Source: Cerasibacillus sp036516575
GTDB lineage: Bacteria > Bacillota > Bacilli > Bacillales > Amphibacillaceae
Direction: 5' to 3'
Length of the DNA stretch: 64,000 nt
Assembly: GCF_036516575.1 (NCBI RefSeq)
Contig: NZ_DATBTY010000006.1
Span: forward strand, 1 to 64,000
Under the pieces are notes generated by a model. That model was not told the origin of the DNA, made no database searches, and was given only the letters and a program-made list of their open reading frames with translations. This document shows, piece by piece, positions 51,151 to 60,100 of this stretch; position 1 is the first letter of the stretch, and every line of letters begins with the position of its first letter. A program made the position numbers and the translations under genes.

Positions 51151-51178
51151 TTGACTAACAAAACGCCTGTGGTATAAT
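51151..51178 (+). promoter_or_regulatory. σA promoter of the TrpXYZ-like importer operon
   Basis: TTGACT, a 16-bp spacer and a perfect TATAAT, 64 bp upstream of the lipoprotein ATG. Confidence 0.82.
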
Positions 51179-51242
51179 AGTCGCTAATTATTTAGAAAAA
51201 TGTTAATAATATCACAAGGAATTAGAGGAGTGGAGTAGAGAG

Positions 51243-52256
51243 ATGAGGAAGAGAATAATTATTTTATGTATGCTGCTTATGAGTTTAATCATGTTAGGTG
51301 CTTGTGGAAATTCAGAAGATAAGGCTGGAGGTAGCTCTAATGGTGGATCAAGCAAAAAAGGAAAAACATTTAAAATCGGTGCGACACAAATCGTTGAGCA
51401 TCCCTCATTAGATCAGGCGTATAAGGGATTTCAAGAGGCCTTAAAAGATGCAGGATTAGATGTCGAATTTGATTTGCAAAGTGCTCAAGGAGAACAAAAC
51501 AATGTAAAGCCAATTGCTGATAACTTCGTAGCAGATAGTGTTGACCTAATTTTTGCTAATTCAACTGCAAGTACATTAGGAGCATTGCAAGCAACAGATC
51601 AGATTCCAATTGTATTTACGTCTGTTTCCGATCCAGTTGGAGCAGGAATTGTCGAAGCGATGGATCAACCAGGAGATAATATAACTGGAGTTGTCGACTT
51701 ACATCCTGAAGCAATAAAGGAAACAGTTCAGTTTATCGATAAATATTTTAATGGGGCGAATGTAGGACTTATATATAATGCAGGAGAACAAAATTCAGTA
51801 TCTCAGATTGATACGGTGAAAGAAGCAGCTGAAGGAACGAGCTTAACGCTAACTGAGCGAACAGTAGCCAATACGTCTGAAGTACAACAAGCGACAATGA
51901 CTATTGCAAGTGAAGTGGACGTTCTTTATATCGTGACAGATAATATGGTTGTCTCAGCACTCGATAGTGTTGTTGGCGTTGCAGAGGATCAGAAAATTCC
52001 ATTAATCGTTGGGGAACCTGATTCATTAGAAAAGGGTGGATTCGCTACATTTGGCATTGACTATATTAAGATTGGTTACCGTACGGGCGAAATGGCGGTT
52101 GAAATCTTAAAGGGAGAAAAAGACCCGAGCGATATCCCGGTAGAATATCCTGAAGAGATAAAATTAATTATTAATAAAGAAGCGGCTGAAAAACAAGGTG
52201 TCAAGTGGCATGATGAGTGGGATGAATTGGCTGAATTTCTAGAAACAAATGAATAA
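51243..52256 (+). CDS. ABC importer substrate-binding lipoprotein (TrpX-like)
   Basis: A 337-residue lipoprotein. The signal peptide ends in the lipobox LGACG with C21 as the lipidated residue. The mature part is the two-lobed fold of the ABC_sub_bind (DUF534) family: FKIGATQIVEHPSLDQAYKG, then NSTASTLGALQATDQIPIVF, TSVSDPVGAG. Streptococcal TrpX is a tryptophan-binding member. Others bind different amino acids or carbohydrates, so substrate is not certain. The permease and ATPase follow. A hairpin lies in the 78-bp gap to the permease. Confidence 0.87.
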   Translation: MRKRIIILCMLLMSLIMLGACGNSEDKAGGSSNGGSSKKGKTFKIGATQIVEHPSLDQAYKGFQEALKDAGLDVEFDLQSAQGEQNNVKPIADNFVADSVDLIFANSTASTLGALQATDQIPIVFTSVSDPVGAGIVEAMDQPGDNITGVVDLHPEAIKETVQFIDKYFNGANVGLIYNAGEQNSVSQIDTVKEAAEGTSLTLTERTVANTSEVQQATMTIASEVDVLYIVTDNMVVSALDSVVGVAEDQKIPLIVGEPDSLEKGGFATFGIDYIKIGYRTGEMAVEILKGEKDPSDIPVEYPEEIKLIINKEAAEKQGVKWHDEWDELAEFLETNE

Positions 52257-52273
52257 CAGTTCATGTAGACATC

Positions 52274-52302
52274 AATCACAGGAGCTATTCGTTCCTGTGA
52301 TT
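52274..52302 (+). other. Intra-operon hairpin
   Basis: AATCACAGGA pairs perfectly with TCCTGTGATT around a 9-nt loop, followed by TCTTTAAAA. It lies between the lipoprotein and permease genes. A partial terminator or mRNA-stabilising structure would explain the usual excess of binding protein over permease. Confidence 0.6.
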
Positions 52303-52334
52303 TCTTTAAAACGAGTTGGAGAGGAGAGATTCAT

Positions 52335-53333
52335 TTGTTTTTATCAATGTTCGGTGCAGTAGAATCTGGCATTATATATGCGATTATGGCTTTAGGTGTT
52401 TATTTAACATTTCGTATTTTAGACTTTCCTGACTTAACTGTAGATGGGAGTTTTGTAACGGGTGCAGCTGTTGCAGCTATTTCGATTATTCATGGTGTAC
52501 CACCGATTGTTGCGAGCTTATTAGCATTAGTGGCTGGTTTTCTTGCAGGCTGTATAACAGGACTTCTTCATACAAAAGGAAAAGTCAACCCTTTATTATC
52601 AGGAATATTAATGATGACAGCGCTATATTCCATTAACTTACGTATTCTTGACAAACCGACTGTATCATTTTTAAATGAGACGACATTTTTTAAGCAAGTT
52701 CAGTCTGTATGGGAAAAAACAGGAATTGATTCATTAATAAACGGGTTGTTGAGTTCAGTTGGTTTGACACAGGTTCCAAAAACATGGGCGATCATCGGTG
52801 TGATGCTTATTATAACGACAATTGTGAAACTCTTAACTGATTTTTTCTTAAAAACAGAAGTTGGACTTGCTTTACGTGCAACAGGTGATAACAAAAAAAT
52901 GATCCGCAGCTTTTCTGCTAATACCGACTCACTTATTATTTTAGGAGTTGGTATATCGAATGCCCTTGTTGCCTTTGCAGGTGGTCTTATTGCACAGCAC
53001 GGTGGGTTTGCTGATGTTGGAATGGGCATTGGGATGATTATTATTGGTTTAGCCTCTGTCATTATCGGTGAAGCTATTTTTGGTACGAAAACAATTGCCC
53101 GAGCGACATTGGCAGTTATTGGCGGGGCGATTATTTACCGCATGGTTGTCACTTTGGCATTACGAGTCGATTTCTTAGAAACAGGCGATATGAAATTAAT
53201 CACAGCGGTCCTCGTTATTGCGTCATTAGTTTTACCCAATGTGTTAAAGTCTCGAAAAGAAAGGAAACGGCGCTCAGAAAAACGCTTGCAAATAGAGCTT
53301 CGTCGTAAGGAAGAAGGTGTTACGGATGCTTAA
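52335..53333 (+). CDS. ABC importer permease (TrpY-like)
   Basis: A 332-residue membrane protein of the LivH/branched-chain-type permease class, about 8 TM segments, with RATGDNKKMIRSFSANTDSL matching the conserved cytoplasmic loop. The C-terminus is basic (KSRKERKRRSEKRL). The start is a TTG with GAGGAG 8 nt before. It overlaps the ATPase gene by 8 nt. Confidence 0.88.
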   Translation: MFLSMFGAVESGIIYAIMALGVYLTFRILDFPDLTVDGSFVTGAAVAAISIIHGVPPIVASLLALVAGFLAGCITGLLHTKGKVNPLLSGILMMTALYSINLRILDKPTVSFLNETTFFKQVQSVWEKTGIDSLINGLLSSVGLTQVPKTWAIIGVMLIITTIVKLLTDFFLKTEVGLALRATGDNKKMIRSFSANTDSLIILGVGISNALVAFAGGLIAQHGGFADVGMGIGMIIIGLASVIIGEAIFGTKTIARATLAVIGGAIIYRMVVTLALRVDFLETGDMKLITAVLVIASLVLPNVLKSRKERKRRSEKRLQIELRRKEEGVTDA

Positions 53334-54120
53334 ATTACAGCATTTATCTGTTACATTCAATGAGAACACACCAAACGAAAAGAAAGCATTAAAAGATATT
53401 AATCTCTCCTTAAAAAAGGGTGATTTTGTCACAGTTATTGGGAGTAATGGAGCAGGAAAATCGACATTAATGAATATGGTCTCTGGAAGCTTATTTCCTG
53501 ATGTTGGTGAAGTTTTTATAAATGGAAAACAGGTTGTTCACTTACCGGAATATAAACGTGCACGTATGATTGGACGCGTTTTCCAAGATCCAATGGCGGG
53601 AACGGCTCCAACTATGACAATCGAAGAAAACTTAGCGATCGCAATTTCCCGCTGTAAAAAACGGCGCCTTACATTCGGTGTAACTAAAAAACGTCGAGAG
53701 CTTTTCAAGGCATATTTAAGCAAATTGAATGTCGGGTTAGAAAATCGATTAACGACAAAGGTCGGTTTTCTATCTGGTGGTGAACGTCAAGCTTTATCTT
53801 TATTAATGGCAACATTTACTGAGCCGGATATTTTACTATTAGATGAACATACAGCTGCTCTTGACCCATCACGTGCAGAACTAATCACTCAGCTAACAAA
53901 AGAATTGATAGAAACATACGAACTAACAACACTTATGGTGACACATAATATGCAACAAGCAATCGATTTAGGTAACCGACTCATCATGATGGATAAGGGA
54001 GAAATTATTCTTGATATATCTGGTGACAAGAAGAAAGCTGTAACGATTGAGGACTTATTGGATGAATTTAAACGCTTGCGGGTTGAAGAGTTTGAGAGTG
54101 ATCGGGCATTGCTTGTGTAA
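53326..54120 (+). CDS. ABC importer ATP-binding protein (TrpZ-like)
   Basis: A 264-residue ATPase. Walker A is VIGSNGAGKST, Q-loop is VFQDPMAG, signature is LSGGERQALSLLM, Walker B is LLLDEHTAALDP and the H-loop is VTHNMQQA. In the Walker B, LDEHTAALDP with histidine instead of proline after DE is the TrpZ-like variant. The ATG at 53326 with GGAAGAAGG upstream is chosen over an earlier GTG. Third gene of the importer operon. Confidence 0.9.
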   Translation: MLKLQHLSVTFNENTPNEKKALKDINLSLKKGDFVTVIGSNGAGKSTLMNMVSGSLFPDVGEVFINGKQVVHLPEYKRARMIGRVFQDPMAGTAPTMTIEENLAIAISRCKKRRLTFGVTKKRRELFKAYLSKLNVGLENRLTTKVGFLSGGERQALSLLMATFTEPDILLLDEHTAALDPSRAELITQLTKELIETYELTTLMVTHNMQQAIDLGNRLIMMDKGEIILDISGDKKKAVTIEDLLDEFKRLRVEEFESDRALLV

Positions 54121-54195
54121 AAGTTTGTCTATATATGACTTAGTGAAATGTATCTAATAGTAGTATATTAGTATCATTAATAGAGGAGAGATAAA

Positions 54196-54351
54196 ATGAT
54201 TAAGCCAGAACGTTTACTCCCAGGAGATAAGATAGGAATTATAACACCATCTACTCCAGCTCCAGTTATGTTTAAAGAACGTTACGAGCGGGGAATTTCC
54301 GTACTAGAAGATTTGATATGGAGTAATTTCGGTAACGCTACAGCTAAATAG
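54196..54351 (+). pseudogene. N-terminal fragment of an S66 LD-carboxypeptidase
   Basis: A 51-codon frame with a fine RBS (AGAGGAGAG) starts MIKPERLLPGDKIGIITPST, which is the typical start of S66 peptidases, and goes on to ERYERGISVLEDL before changing to unrelated WSNFGNATAK and stopping. The catalytic serine, Glu and His regions are missing. It differs clearly from the intact S66 gene at 39.5 kb, so it is not a recent copy of that one. A large deletion after codon about 40 is inferred. Confidence 0.72.
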
Positions 54352-54417
54352 CACATGTTTAAAACGAGTAATCTCTCTTTAGGCTTTTGATGTGATACAA
54401 GCATAACAGGTAAAAAA

Positions 54418-54457
54418 AAGAGCATCCAGTTGTCAAGGCGACTTACTGGATGCTCTT
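54418..54457. terminator. Bidirectional terminator at the end of potD
   Basis: A perfect 13-bp stem, AAGAGCATCCAGT with ACTGGATGCTCTT, has a 14-nt loop. A runs on the left and T-rich sequence on the right allow termination on both strands, chiefly for the potABCD operon. Confidence 0.88.
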
Positions 54458-54464
54458 ATTATTT

Positions 54465-55538
54465 TTACTTCCGGTACATTTTAAATTCCAAAAACAAATC
54501 GTTATATATAGATAAGTTCTTTTTACCGAGATTTTCATATACTTCAAGTTTATCGGTTAGCTCAGGTGATGGATAGAAGCGTTCATCTTGAACCATTTCT
54601 GGGTCCATATATTTGAGTGCTTCTTTATTCGGTGTAGAATAGGCGACATATTCGGTGTTTTGGGCGGCGATTTTTGGATCAAGCAAAAAGTTGATAAACT
54701 GATGAGCTGCTTCTACATTTTTGGCTGTTTTTGGGATGACGATATTATCAAACCAAAGATTTGACCCTTCTTCTGGAATGACATAATCAATATCCTCATT
54801 TTCCCACATAATATCAGCAGCATCGCCGGACCATAGAACAGCGACAGCCGCTTCATTATTTTGCATGAGTAGTTTATTTTCATCACCGACGATCGCTTTA
54901 ATATTCGGTGTTAGTTTTTGTAATTTATTATAGGCTTCTGCTAAGTGTTTTGGATCTGTATCATTTAAGGAATATCCGAGACTGTTTAACCCCATACCGA
55001 TAATTTCCCTTGCACCATCAATCAAAATAATTTCATTTTTTAAATCAGGATCCCATAAATCATGCCAACTTTTGAACTCTTTATTAGGCAGTAATGTTGG
55101 ATTATAAGTGATACCGACCGTTCCCCAAAAATAAGGAACAGAGTATTTATTGTCAGGATCAAATGGTAAATCCATAAAACGATCATCAATATATTGTAAA
55201 TTCGGTAATTTATTATGATTTAAGGGGATAAGTAAATCTTCCTGTCGCATCTTATCAATCATATATTCAGAAGGGACTGCTATATCATATGATGTACCGC
55301 CTTGTTCAATCTTTGTCATCATGGCCTCATTCGAATCAAATGTTTCGTAAACGATTTTTATGCCGGTTTCTTTTTCAAATTGTTTAACGAGATCCATATC
55401 GATATAGTCGCCCCAATTAAAAATTGTTAACGTATTTCCAGATGAATAACCTTCCGATTGATTTAAACTAGAAATCGCATATAAAATGATCCCTGATACG
55501 AGAGCACTTACTAGAAAAAATCGGATTAATTTCTTCAT
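54465..55538 (-). CDS. potD: Spermidine/putrescine-binding protein
   Basis: A 357-residue solute-binding protein with an N-terminal hydrophobic segment (FFLVSALVSGIILYAIS) lacking a lipobox cysteine, so it may be anchored as a signal anchor rather than a lipoprotein, which is unusual for Bacillus. The polyamine-binding fold is evident: LTIFNWGDYIDMDLVKQFEK, YETFDSNEAMMTKIEQGG, PYFWGTVGI and VLWSGDAADI. The ATG overlaps the potC stop by 4 nt. Last gene of potABCD. Confidence 0.93.
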   Translation of the reverse strand: MKKLIRFFLVSALVSGIILYAISSLNQSEGYSSGNTLTIFNWGDYIDMDLVKQFEKETGIKIVYETFDSNEAMMTKIEQGGTSYDIAVPSEYMIDKMRQEDLLIPLNHNKLPNLQYIDDRFMDLPFDPDNKYSVPYFWGTVGITYNPTLLPNKEFKSWHDLWDPDLKNEIILIDGAREIIGMGLNSLGYSLNDTDPKHLAEAYNKLQKLTPNIKAIVGDENKLLMQNNEAAVAVLWSGDAADIMWENEDIDYVIPEEGSNLWFDNIVIPKTAKNVEAAHQFINFLLDPKIAAQNTEYVAYSTPNKEALKYMDPEMVQDERFYPSPELTDKLEVYENLGKKNLSIYNDLFLEFKMYRK

Positions 55539-56338
55539 TTTCTAACCCCCATCGTTTTAACGTGACTGCGTTGTTGAAGGAAGTAATATATGACAATAAG
55601 GATCATTGTAAATAAGAATAATACGGTTGACAAAGCATTAATATTTAATGAAATACCACGTCGTGCTAAAGAATAAATTTCTACAGATAATGTAGAAAAA
55701 CCATTTCCTGTAACAAAGAAAGTCACAGCAAAATCATCTAGTGAATAAGTGAGTGCCATAAAGAATCCAGCGAAAATACCAGGTGTAATATATGGAAAGA
55801 TAACTCTAGTAAGCACTTGCCACTCAGTTGCTCCAAGGTCTTTCGCCGCGTCAATTAACGATGGTTGCATCTCGTTTAATTTTGGTAGAACAAGTAGGAC
55901 AACAATCGGTATACTAAAGGCAATATGGGATAATAAAACAGACATAAAACCTAAATGGATGCCCGCGATTGTGAACAAAATTAAAAAAGATGCGCCCATA
56001 ATAACGTCTGGGCTGACGATTAAAATATTATTTAAAGATAGAACTGTATTTTTTGTTTGTCTCTTTTTAAATGAATAAATGGCTAATGCGCCAAACACAC
56101 CAACAATAGTGGCGATTAAAGCAGAGATTAAAGCAATCGCAAACGTGTTCAAAACAATGATGAGTAGCCTTTTATCATCAAGTAGGGAACGATACCATTC
56201 TAAAGTAAAACCTTTGAAATGACTCATTGTGCCCCCACTGTTAAATGAATAAAAAATCAAGAAAAATATTGGTGCATATAAAATAATAAAAATAGCAATT
56301 AAATAAATTTTTGCAAAAGGTGTTGTGCGCCGTTCCAT
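55535..56338 (-). CDS. potC: Polyamine ABC transporter permease
   Basis: A 267-residue inner-membrane permease with six TM segments and the BPD-type EAA loop (DAAKDLGATEWQVLTRVIFP). PotC type from position and from 'MALTYSLDDFAVTFFVTG'. The ATG lies one base after the potB stop, with GGTG upstream; a GTG four codons up is inside potB. Confidence 0.93.
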   Translation of the reverse strand: MERRTTPFAKIYLIAIFIILYAPIFFLIFYSFNSGGTMSHFKGFTLEWYRSLLDDKRLLIIVLNTFAIALISALIATIVGVFGALAIYSFKKRQTKNTVLSLNNILIVSPDVIMGASFLILFTIAGIHLGFMSVLLSHIAFSIPIVVLLVLPKLNEMQPSLIDAAKDLGATEWQVLTRVIFPYITPGIFAGFFMALTYSLDDFAVTFFVTGNGFSTLSVEIYSLARRGISLNINALSTVLFLFTMILIVIYYFLQQRSHVKTMGVRK

Positions 56339-56339
56339 A

Positions 56340-57143
56340 TTAAACACCACGCTTTCTTGTCCCAGTTAAAATCATAATGATAAACATGAAAATAATTAAA
56401 AATACAGCAATCGTTGCTCCCATTCCCCAATCCTGTGTCACGAGGAAATGTTGCTCAATAGCTGTGCCTAGTGTAATGACACGATTTCCCGCGATGAGCC
56501 TTGTTAACATAAATAAAGATAGGGCAGGAATAAAGACAATTTGGCAGCCTGTTTTTACCCCATCGATTGTTAATGGAAAAATAACACGCTTGAATGTTGT
56601 CCACTTTGACGCACCTAAATCGGTTGCTGCATCCATTAAGCTTGATGGTAATTCATTTAATGCATTAAAAATAGGTAAAATCATAAAAGGGATGAAAATA
56701 TAAACCGATACAAAGATAAAACTGAAATCAGTAAATAAAATTTGTTTTGTACCAATACCTAGCCATTCAAGGAATTGATTAGGTGGACCATATTTTCCAA
56801 AGATCCCAATAAACGCATATGCTTTCAGTAATAAATTGACCCAAGATGGGACGATGATTAGTAAGAGCCAAAGCTGTTTATGTTTTGTGCGTGTTAAACA
56901 TAAAGCCGTTGGATATGCAATAATAAGTGAAAAAAACGTAATTAGAAATGCATACCAAAAAGAACTTAAAGTCATTTTTAAATAAACAGGTGTAAAGAAT
57001 TTTTTATAATTAGCAAAAGAAAAATATCCTTCGATATCAAAAAATGAATAATAAGCGACTAGAATAATTGGTGTCACTACAAATAGAATGATCCATAAAG
57101 CGTAAGGTATCATAAATAGGTTTCGCATTTTTCTATTATTCAT
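56340..57143 (-). CDS. potB: Polyamine ABC transporter permease
   Basis: A 267-residue permease with six TM segments and the EAA loop DAATDLGASKWTTFKRVIFP. It follows potA with an 8-nt overlap; GAGG lies before the ATG. With PotC it forms the membrane channel of the spermidine/putrescine importer. Confidence 0.93.
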   Translation of the reverse strand: MNNRKMRNLFMIPYALWIILFVVTPIILVAYYSFFDIEGYFSFANYKKFFTPVYLKMTLSSFWYAFLITFFSLIIAYPTALCLTRTKHKQLWLLLIIVPSWVNLLLKAYAFIGIFGKYGPPNQFLEWLGIGTKQILFTDFSFIFVSVYIFIPFMILPIFNALNELPSSLMDAATDLGASKWTTFKRVIFPLTIDGVKTGCQIVFIPALSLFMLTRLIAGNRVITLGTAIEQHFLVTQDWGMGATIAVFLIIFMFIIMILTGTRKRGV

Positions 57144-58239
57144 TTGTCTGATCCTCCGAATATGATTGGAGTCTTAAGTCAAATTCTTCTTCTGTCTCAC
57201 CGAGTCGCATGACATGAATGGACTCAGGTGTAAAGAATAAACCAATTTCTTCACCAACGAACGCCTTTTTTGTCGTATGAATAAGCCATTCATTCCCAGT
57301 TTTATCTTGGCATACAATTTCATAATGAACACCACGGAATAAGACAGACTGGACATGCCCATGTATCTTTCCTTTTTCTAATGTTGTTATTTCTATATCT
57401 TCTGGTCGAATGACAATTTCAACAGATTCATTAGCACGTATACCTTGATCGACACATTCGAATTGTTTGCCGACAAATTCGACTAGAAAATCTTCTATCA
57501 TTTTCCCTTTAATAATATTAGACTCTCCAATAAAATCTGCTACAAAACGATTAATAGGCTCATCGTAAATATCGAGTGGTGTTCCTCGTTGTTGAATTTT
57601 CCCTTCATTTATAACGAATATTTCATCAGACATAGCTAAGGCTTCTTCTTGATCATGCGTGACAAATACAAACGTAATTCCGAGCCGACGCTGAAGTTCT
57701 CTTAATTCATATTGCATTTGTGTCCGTAACTTTAAATCTAAGGCGGAGAGTGGTTCGTCAAGTAAAATAACGTCTGGTTCATTAACTATTGCCCGGGCAA
57801 TAGCGACACGTTGTTTTTGTCCACCAGACATTTGCTTGATGTCCCTATCTTCATATCCCGAAAGATTAACAAAAGATAATGCTTCTTTTACTTTTTCTTC
57901 GATGATTTTTTGTTTAAACTTTTTGATACGTAATCCAAACGCGACATTTTCAAACACATTTAAATGAGGAAAAAGTGCATAGTCTTGAAATACGGTGTTC
58001 ACTTTTCGTTTGTTTGGAGGAATCGTGTTTACTTTTTTACCATCAAAAAATATTTCACCTTTTGTTGCTTCAGTAAATCCAGCAATTAGACGGAGAATGG
58101 TCGTTTTTCCGCAGCCTGACGGTCCAAGTAATGTATAAAACTTCCCACGCTCTAATTCAAAACTGACATCATCAAGGACAAGATCATCATGATATGTTTT
58201 AGTCACATGTTGAAATTTAATAATGATATTATTTTCCAT
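57136..58239 (-). CDS. potA: Polyamine ABC transporter ATPase
   Basis: A 367-residue ATPase. Walker A is GPSGCGKTT, Q-loop is VFQDYALFPHLN, signature is MSGGQKQRVAIARA, Walker B is VILLDEPLSALD and the H-loop is VTHDQEEA. The C-terminal TOBE-like regulatory domain (from about 255) is present. GGGGG lies before the ATG; an upstream ATG six codons earlier has no RBS. First gene of potABCD, transcribed divergently from the alkaline phosphatase. Confidence 0.94.
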   Translation of the reverse strand: MENNIIIKFQHVTKTYHDDLVLDDVSFELERGKFYTLLGPSGCGKTTILRLIAGFTEATKGEIFFDGKKVNTIPPNKRKVNTVFQDYALFPHLNVFENVAFGLRIKKFKQKIIEEKVKEALSFVNLSGYEDRDIKQMSGGQKQRVAIARAIVNEPDVILLDEPLSALDLKLRTQMQYELRELQRRLGITFVFVTHDQEEALAMSDEIFVINEGKIQQRGTPLDIYDEPINRFVADFIGESNIIKGKMIEDFLVEFVGKQFECVDQGIRANESVEIVIRPEDIEITTLEKGKIHGHVQSVLFRGVHYEIVCQDKTGNEWLIHTTKKAFVGEEIGLFFTPESIHVMRLGETEEEFDLRLQSYSEDQTNE

Positions 58240-58428
58240 AAGATACCCCCATGTCATTATAGTTCTATGTTAAAAAGTGTTTTTTTATTTTTATCGGAAT
58301 AATTATAACTGAAAATGAAAAAAAGGGAATAGTTTTTTTGAAAAAATTAAGTATCATGTTAAGTTTTTTTACGGTCATAGAAAGGAGAGCGTATTTAGTA
58401 GTATTGTCATTTGAAGGAATATAAAAGT

Positions 58429-58467
58429 TTAACACTGAATTTACAGGATATAAATAGTGACTTAATA
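58429..58467 (+). promoter_or_regulatory. PhoP box (four TTAACA-like repeats)
   Basis: TTAACA (58429), TTTACA (58440), TAAATA (58451) and TTAATA (58462) stand at exact 11-bp spacing with 5-bp gaps, as in B. subtilis PhoP-activated promoters. The site lies 50-90 bp upstream of an alkaline phosphatase start, so induction under phosphate starvation through PhoPR is expected. The first two hexamers fit best. Confidence 0.82.
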
Positions 58468-58516
58468 TTCATAATATATATTTGTATTAAATATATTAAT
58501 AGGAGGTAGGTCATGC

Positions 58517-59878
58517 ATGTCAAAAAGAATAGGTGTTGTTTTACTTAGTTTTTTACTCATTTTCTCTGGCTTATTACTAGGAACTACTGAGGCTAAGCCT
58601 GAGTGGGCGGGCAAACAACATCAACAAGAACGGACACAATTAGATAAGAATAATAACGGTAAGGTAAAAAATGTGATTTATATGATACCTGATGGTTTTA
58701 ATGCCGATTATGCAACAAACTATCGCTGGTATAAAGGTGATGATGCTGTTTGGGATGAACACTTAAAAGGAATGTTTAAAACATACTCCGCGAATTCGCG
58801 TGTTACGGATTCAGCTGCAGCCGGTACAGCGATGGCAACAGGTGTTAAAACGAATAACGGTGTAGTAGGTTTAGATAAAGATGGTAATAAAGTGGAAACA
58901 ATTTTAGAAGCTTCAAAGAAAGAAGGAAAATCTACAGGACTTGTTGCAACATCTACGATTACACATGCAACCCCTGCGGTATTTGCAGCACATGTAGAAA
59001 GTAGAAACAATCAAGCTGTTATTGCCAAACAATACATTGCTAATGACGTAGATGTTCTACTTGGTGGCGGAAAGGATTATTTCACCTTAGAATCAGATGG
59101 TGGTAAGCAAAAGGATGATCATTTGATTGAACAAGCTAAGGATAAGGGATACACTTTTATTGAAACGCGTCAAGAATTAAAGGCAATAAATAATAAAGAC
59201 AAAAAGGTGTTAGGCCTGTTTGCAAATGATGCTTTAGCACCTGAGTTACATCGTGACTTAACAGAAGAACCGAGCTTAGCAGAGATGACAACTGCAGCCA
59301 TTGATGTCCTTAGTCAAAATAAAGACGGTTTCTTCCTTATGGTAGAAGGAAGTCAGATTGATTGGGCGGGTCATGCTCATGATGCTGCGTGGGCTATGTC
59401 TGATGTTGAAGCTTTTGAAAAAGCTGTTGAAGTGGCAATAGAATATGCAAAACGTGATGGTAAAACATTGGTTGTTATTGGTGGTGACCATGAAACAGGT
59501 GGTATGACAGTAGGGGCAAATGGTGTTTATGATGTGGAACCTGAAATTTTGAAAGAAGTTACTGCGACTGGAAACTTTATGGCACAAGAATTAAATCAAC
59601 AACGCTCAAATATTCGAGAAGTAATTGAAAAGTATACACCTTTTACCTTGTCAGATGAAGAAGTTCAAGTCATAAAGGACTCTAAAAATCCAGCTAACGA
59701 AATAAATGACATACTGAGTGATAAGGTGTTAATAGGTTGGACGAGTGGGGCACATACAGGTGTCGATATTCCAGTTTATGCTTATGGCCCACAATCAGAG
59801 CGTTTTGTTGGATTGCTAGAAAATACAGATTTACCTATTATAATGGCCGAAGTAATGAAAATAGAATTAAATAATTAA
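58517..59878 (+). CDS. Secreted alkaline phosphatase
   Basis: A 453-residue PhoA-family enzyme with a signal peptide (MSKRIGVVLLSFLLIFSGLL, probable cleavage after TTEA). The nucleophile S99 lies in TDSAAAGTAMATG. Metal ligands are visible as MIPDG (D59), EGSQIDWAGHAHD, VIGGDHETGG and SGAHTGVDIPVYAYGP. It resembles Bacillus PhoA/PhoB. A 4-repeat PhoP box precedes it, in line with scavenging phosphate in starvation. AGGAGGTAGG lies before two ATGs; only the second is in frame. Confidence 0.93.
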   Translation: MSKRIGVVLLSFLLIFSGLLLGTTEAKPEWAGKQHQQERTQLDKNNNGKVKNVIYMIPDGFNADYATNYRWYKGDDAVWDEHLKGMFKTYSANSRVTDSAAAGTAMATGVKTNNGVVGLDKDGNKVETILEASKKEGKSTGLVATSTITHATPAVFAAHVESRNNQAVIAKQYIANDVDVLLGGGKDYFTLESDGGKQKDDHLIEQAKDKGYTFIETRQELKAINNKDKKVLGLFANDALAPELHRDLTEEPSLAEMTTAAIDVLSQNKDGFFLMVEGSQIDWAGHAHDAAWAMSDVEAFEKAVEVAIEYAKRDGKTLVVIGGDHETGGMTVGANGVYDVEPEILKEVTATGNFMAQELNQQRSNIREVIEKYTPFTLSDEEVQVIKDSKNPANEINDILSDKVLIGWTSGAHTGVDIPVYAYGPQSERFVGLLENTDLPIIMAEVMKIELNN

Positions 59879-59898
59879 GTGAATGTGTTCGAATACAC

Positions 59899-59929
59899 AC
59901 CCTCTCCTCACATTAGGGAGAGGGTTTTT
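59899..59929 (+). terminator. Terminator of the phosphatase gene
   Basis: ACCCTCTCC pairs with GGAGAGGGT around an 8-9 nt loop and is followed by TTTTG. Confidence 0.85.
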
Positions 59930-60100
59930 GCTGTCTTTTTATGTTATATGATATGATCTGATGGCTTTTATTAAATAGTGAACAGTAAAACATAAGTTTA
60001 TAATGATTAAGTTATACTTTTCTGTACTTTTTTCCAAATTAAATGTCCCCATTAAGTAGACTTTATGCTATATTCTTATAGTAGGAAGGAGAGTCACCTT

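Noticed and set aside
50912..51242. T-box or tryptophan-responsive leader upstream of the TrpX-like gene
   Set aside because: No T-box core sequence, specifier stem or leader terminator is visible; only a normal σA promoter is present.
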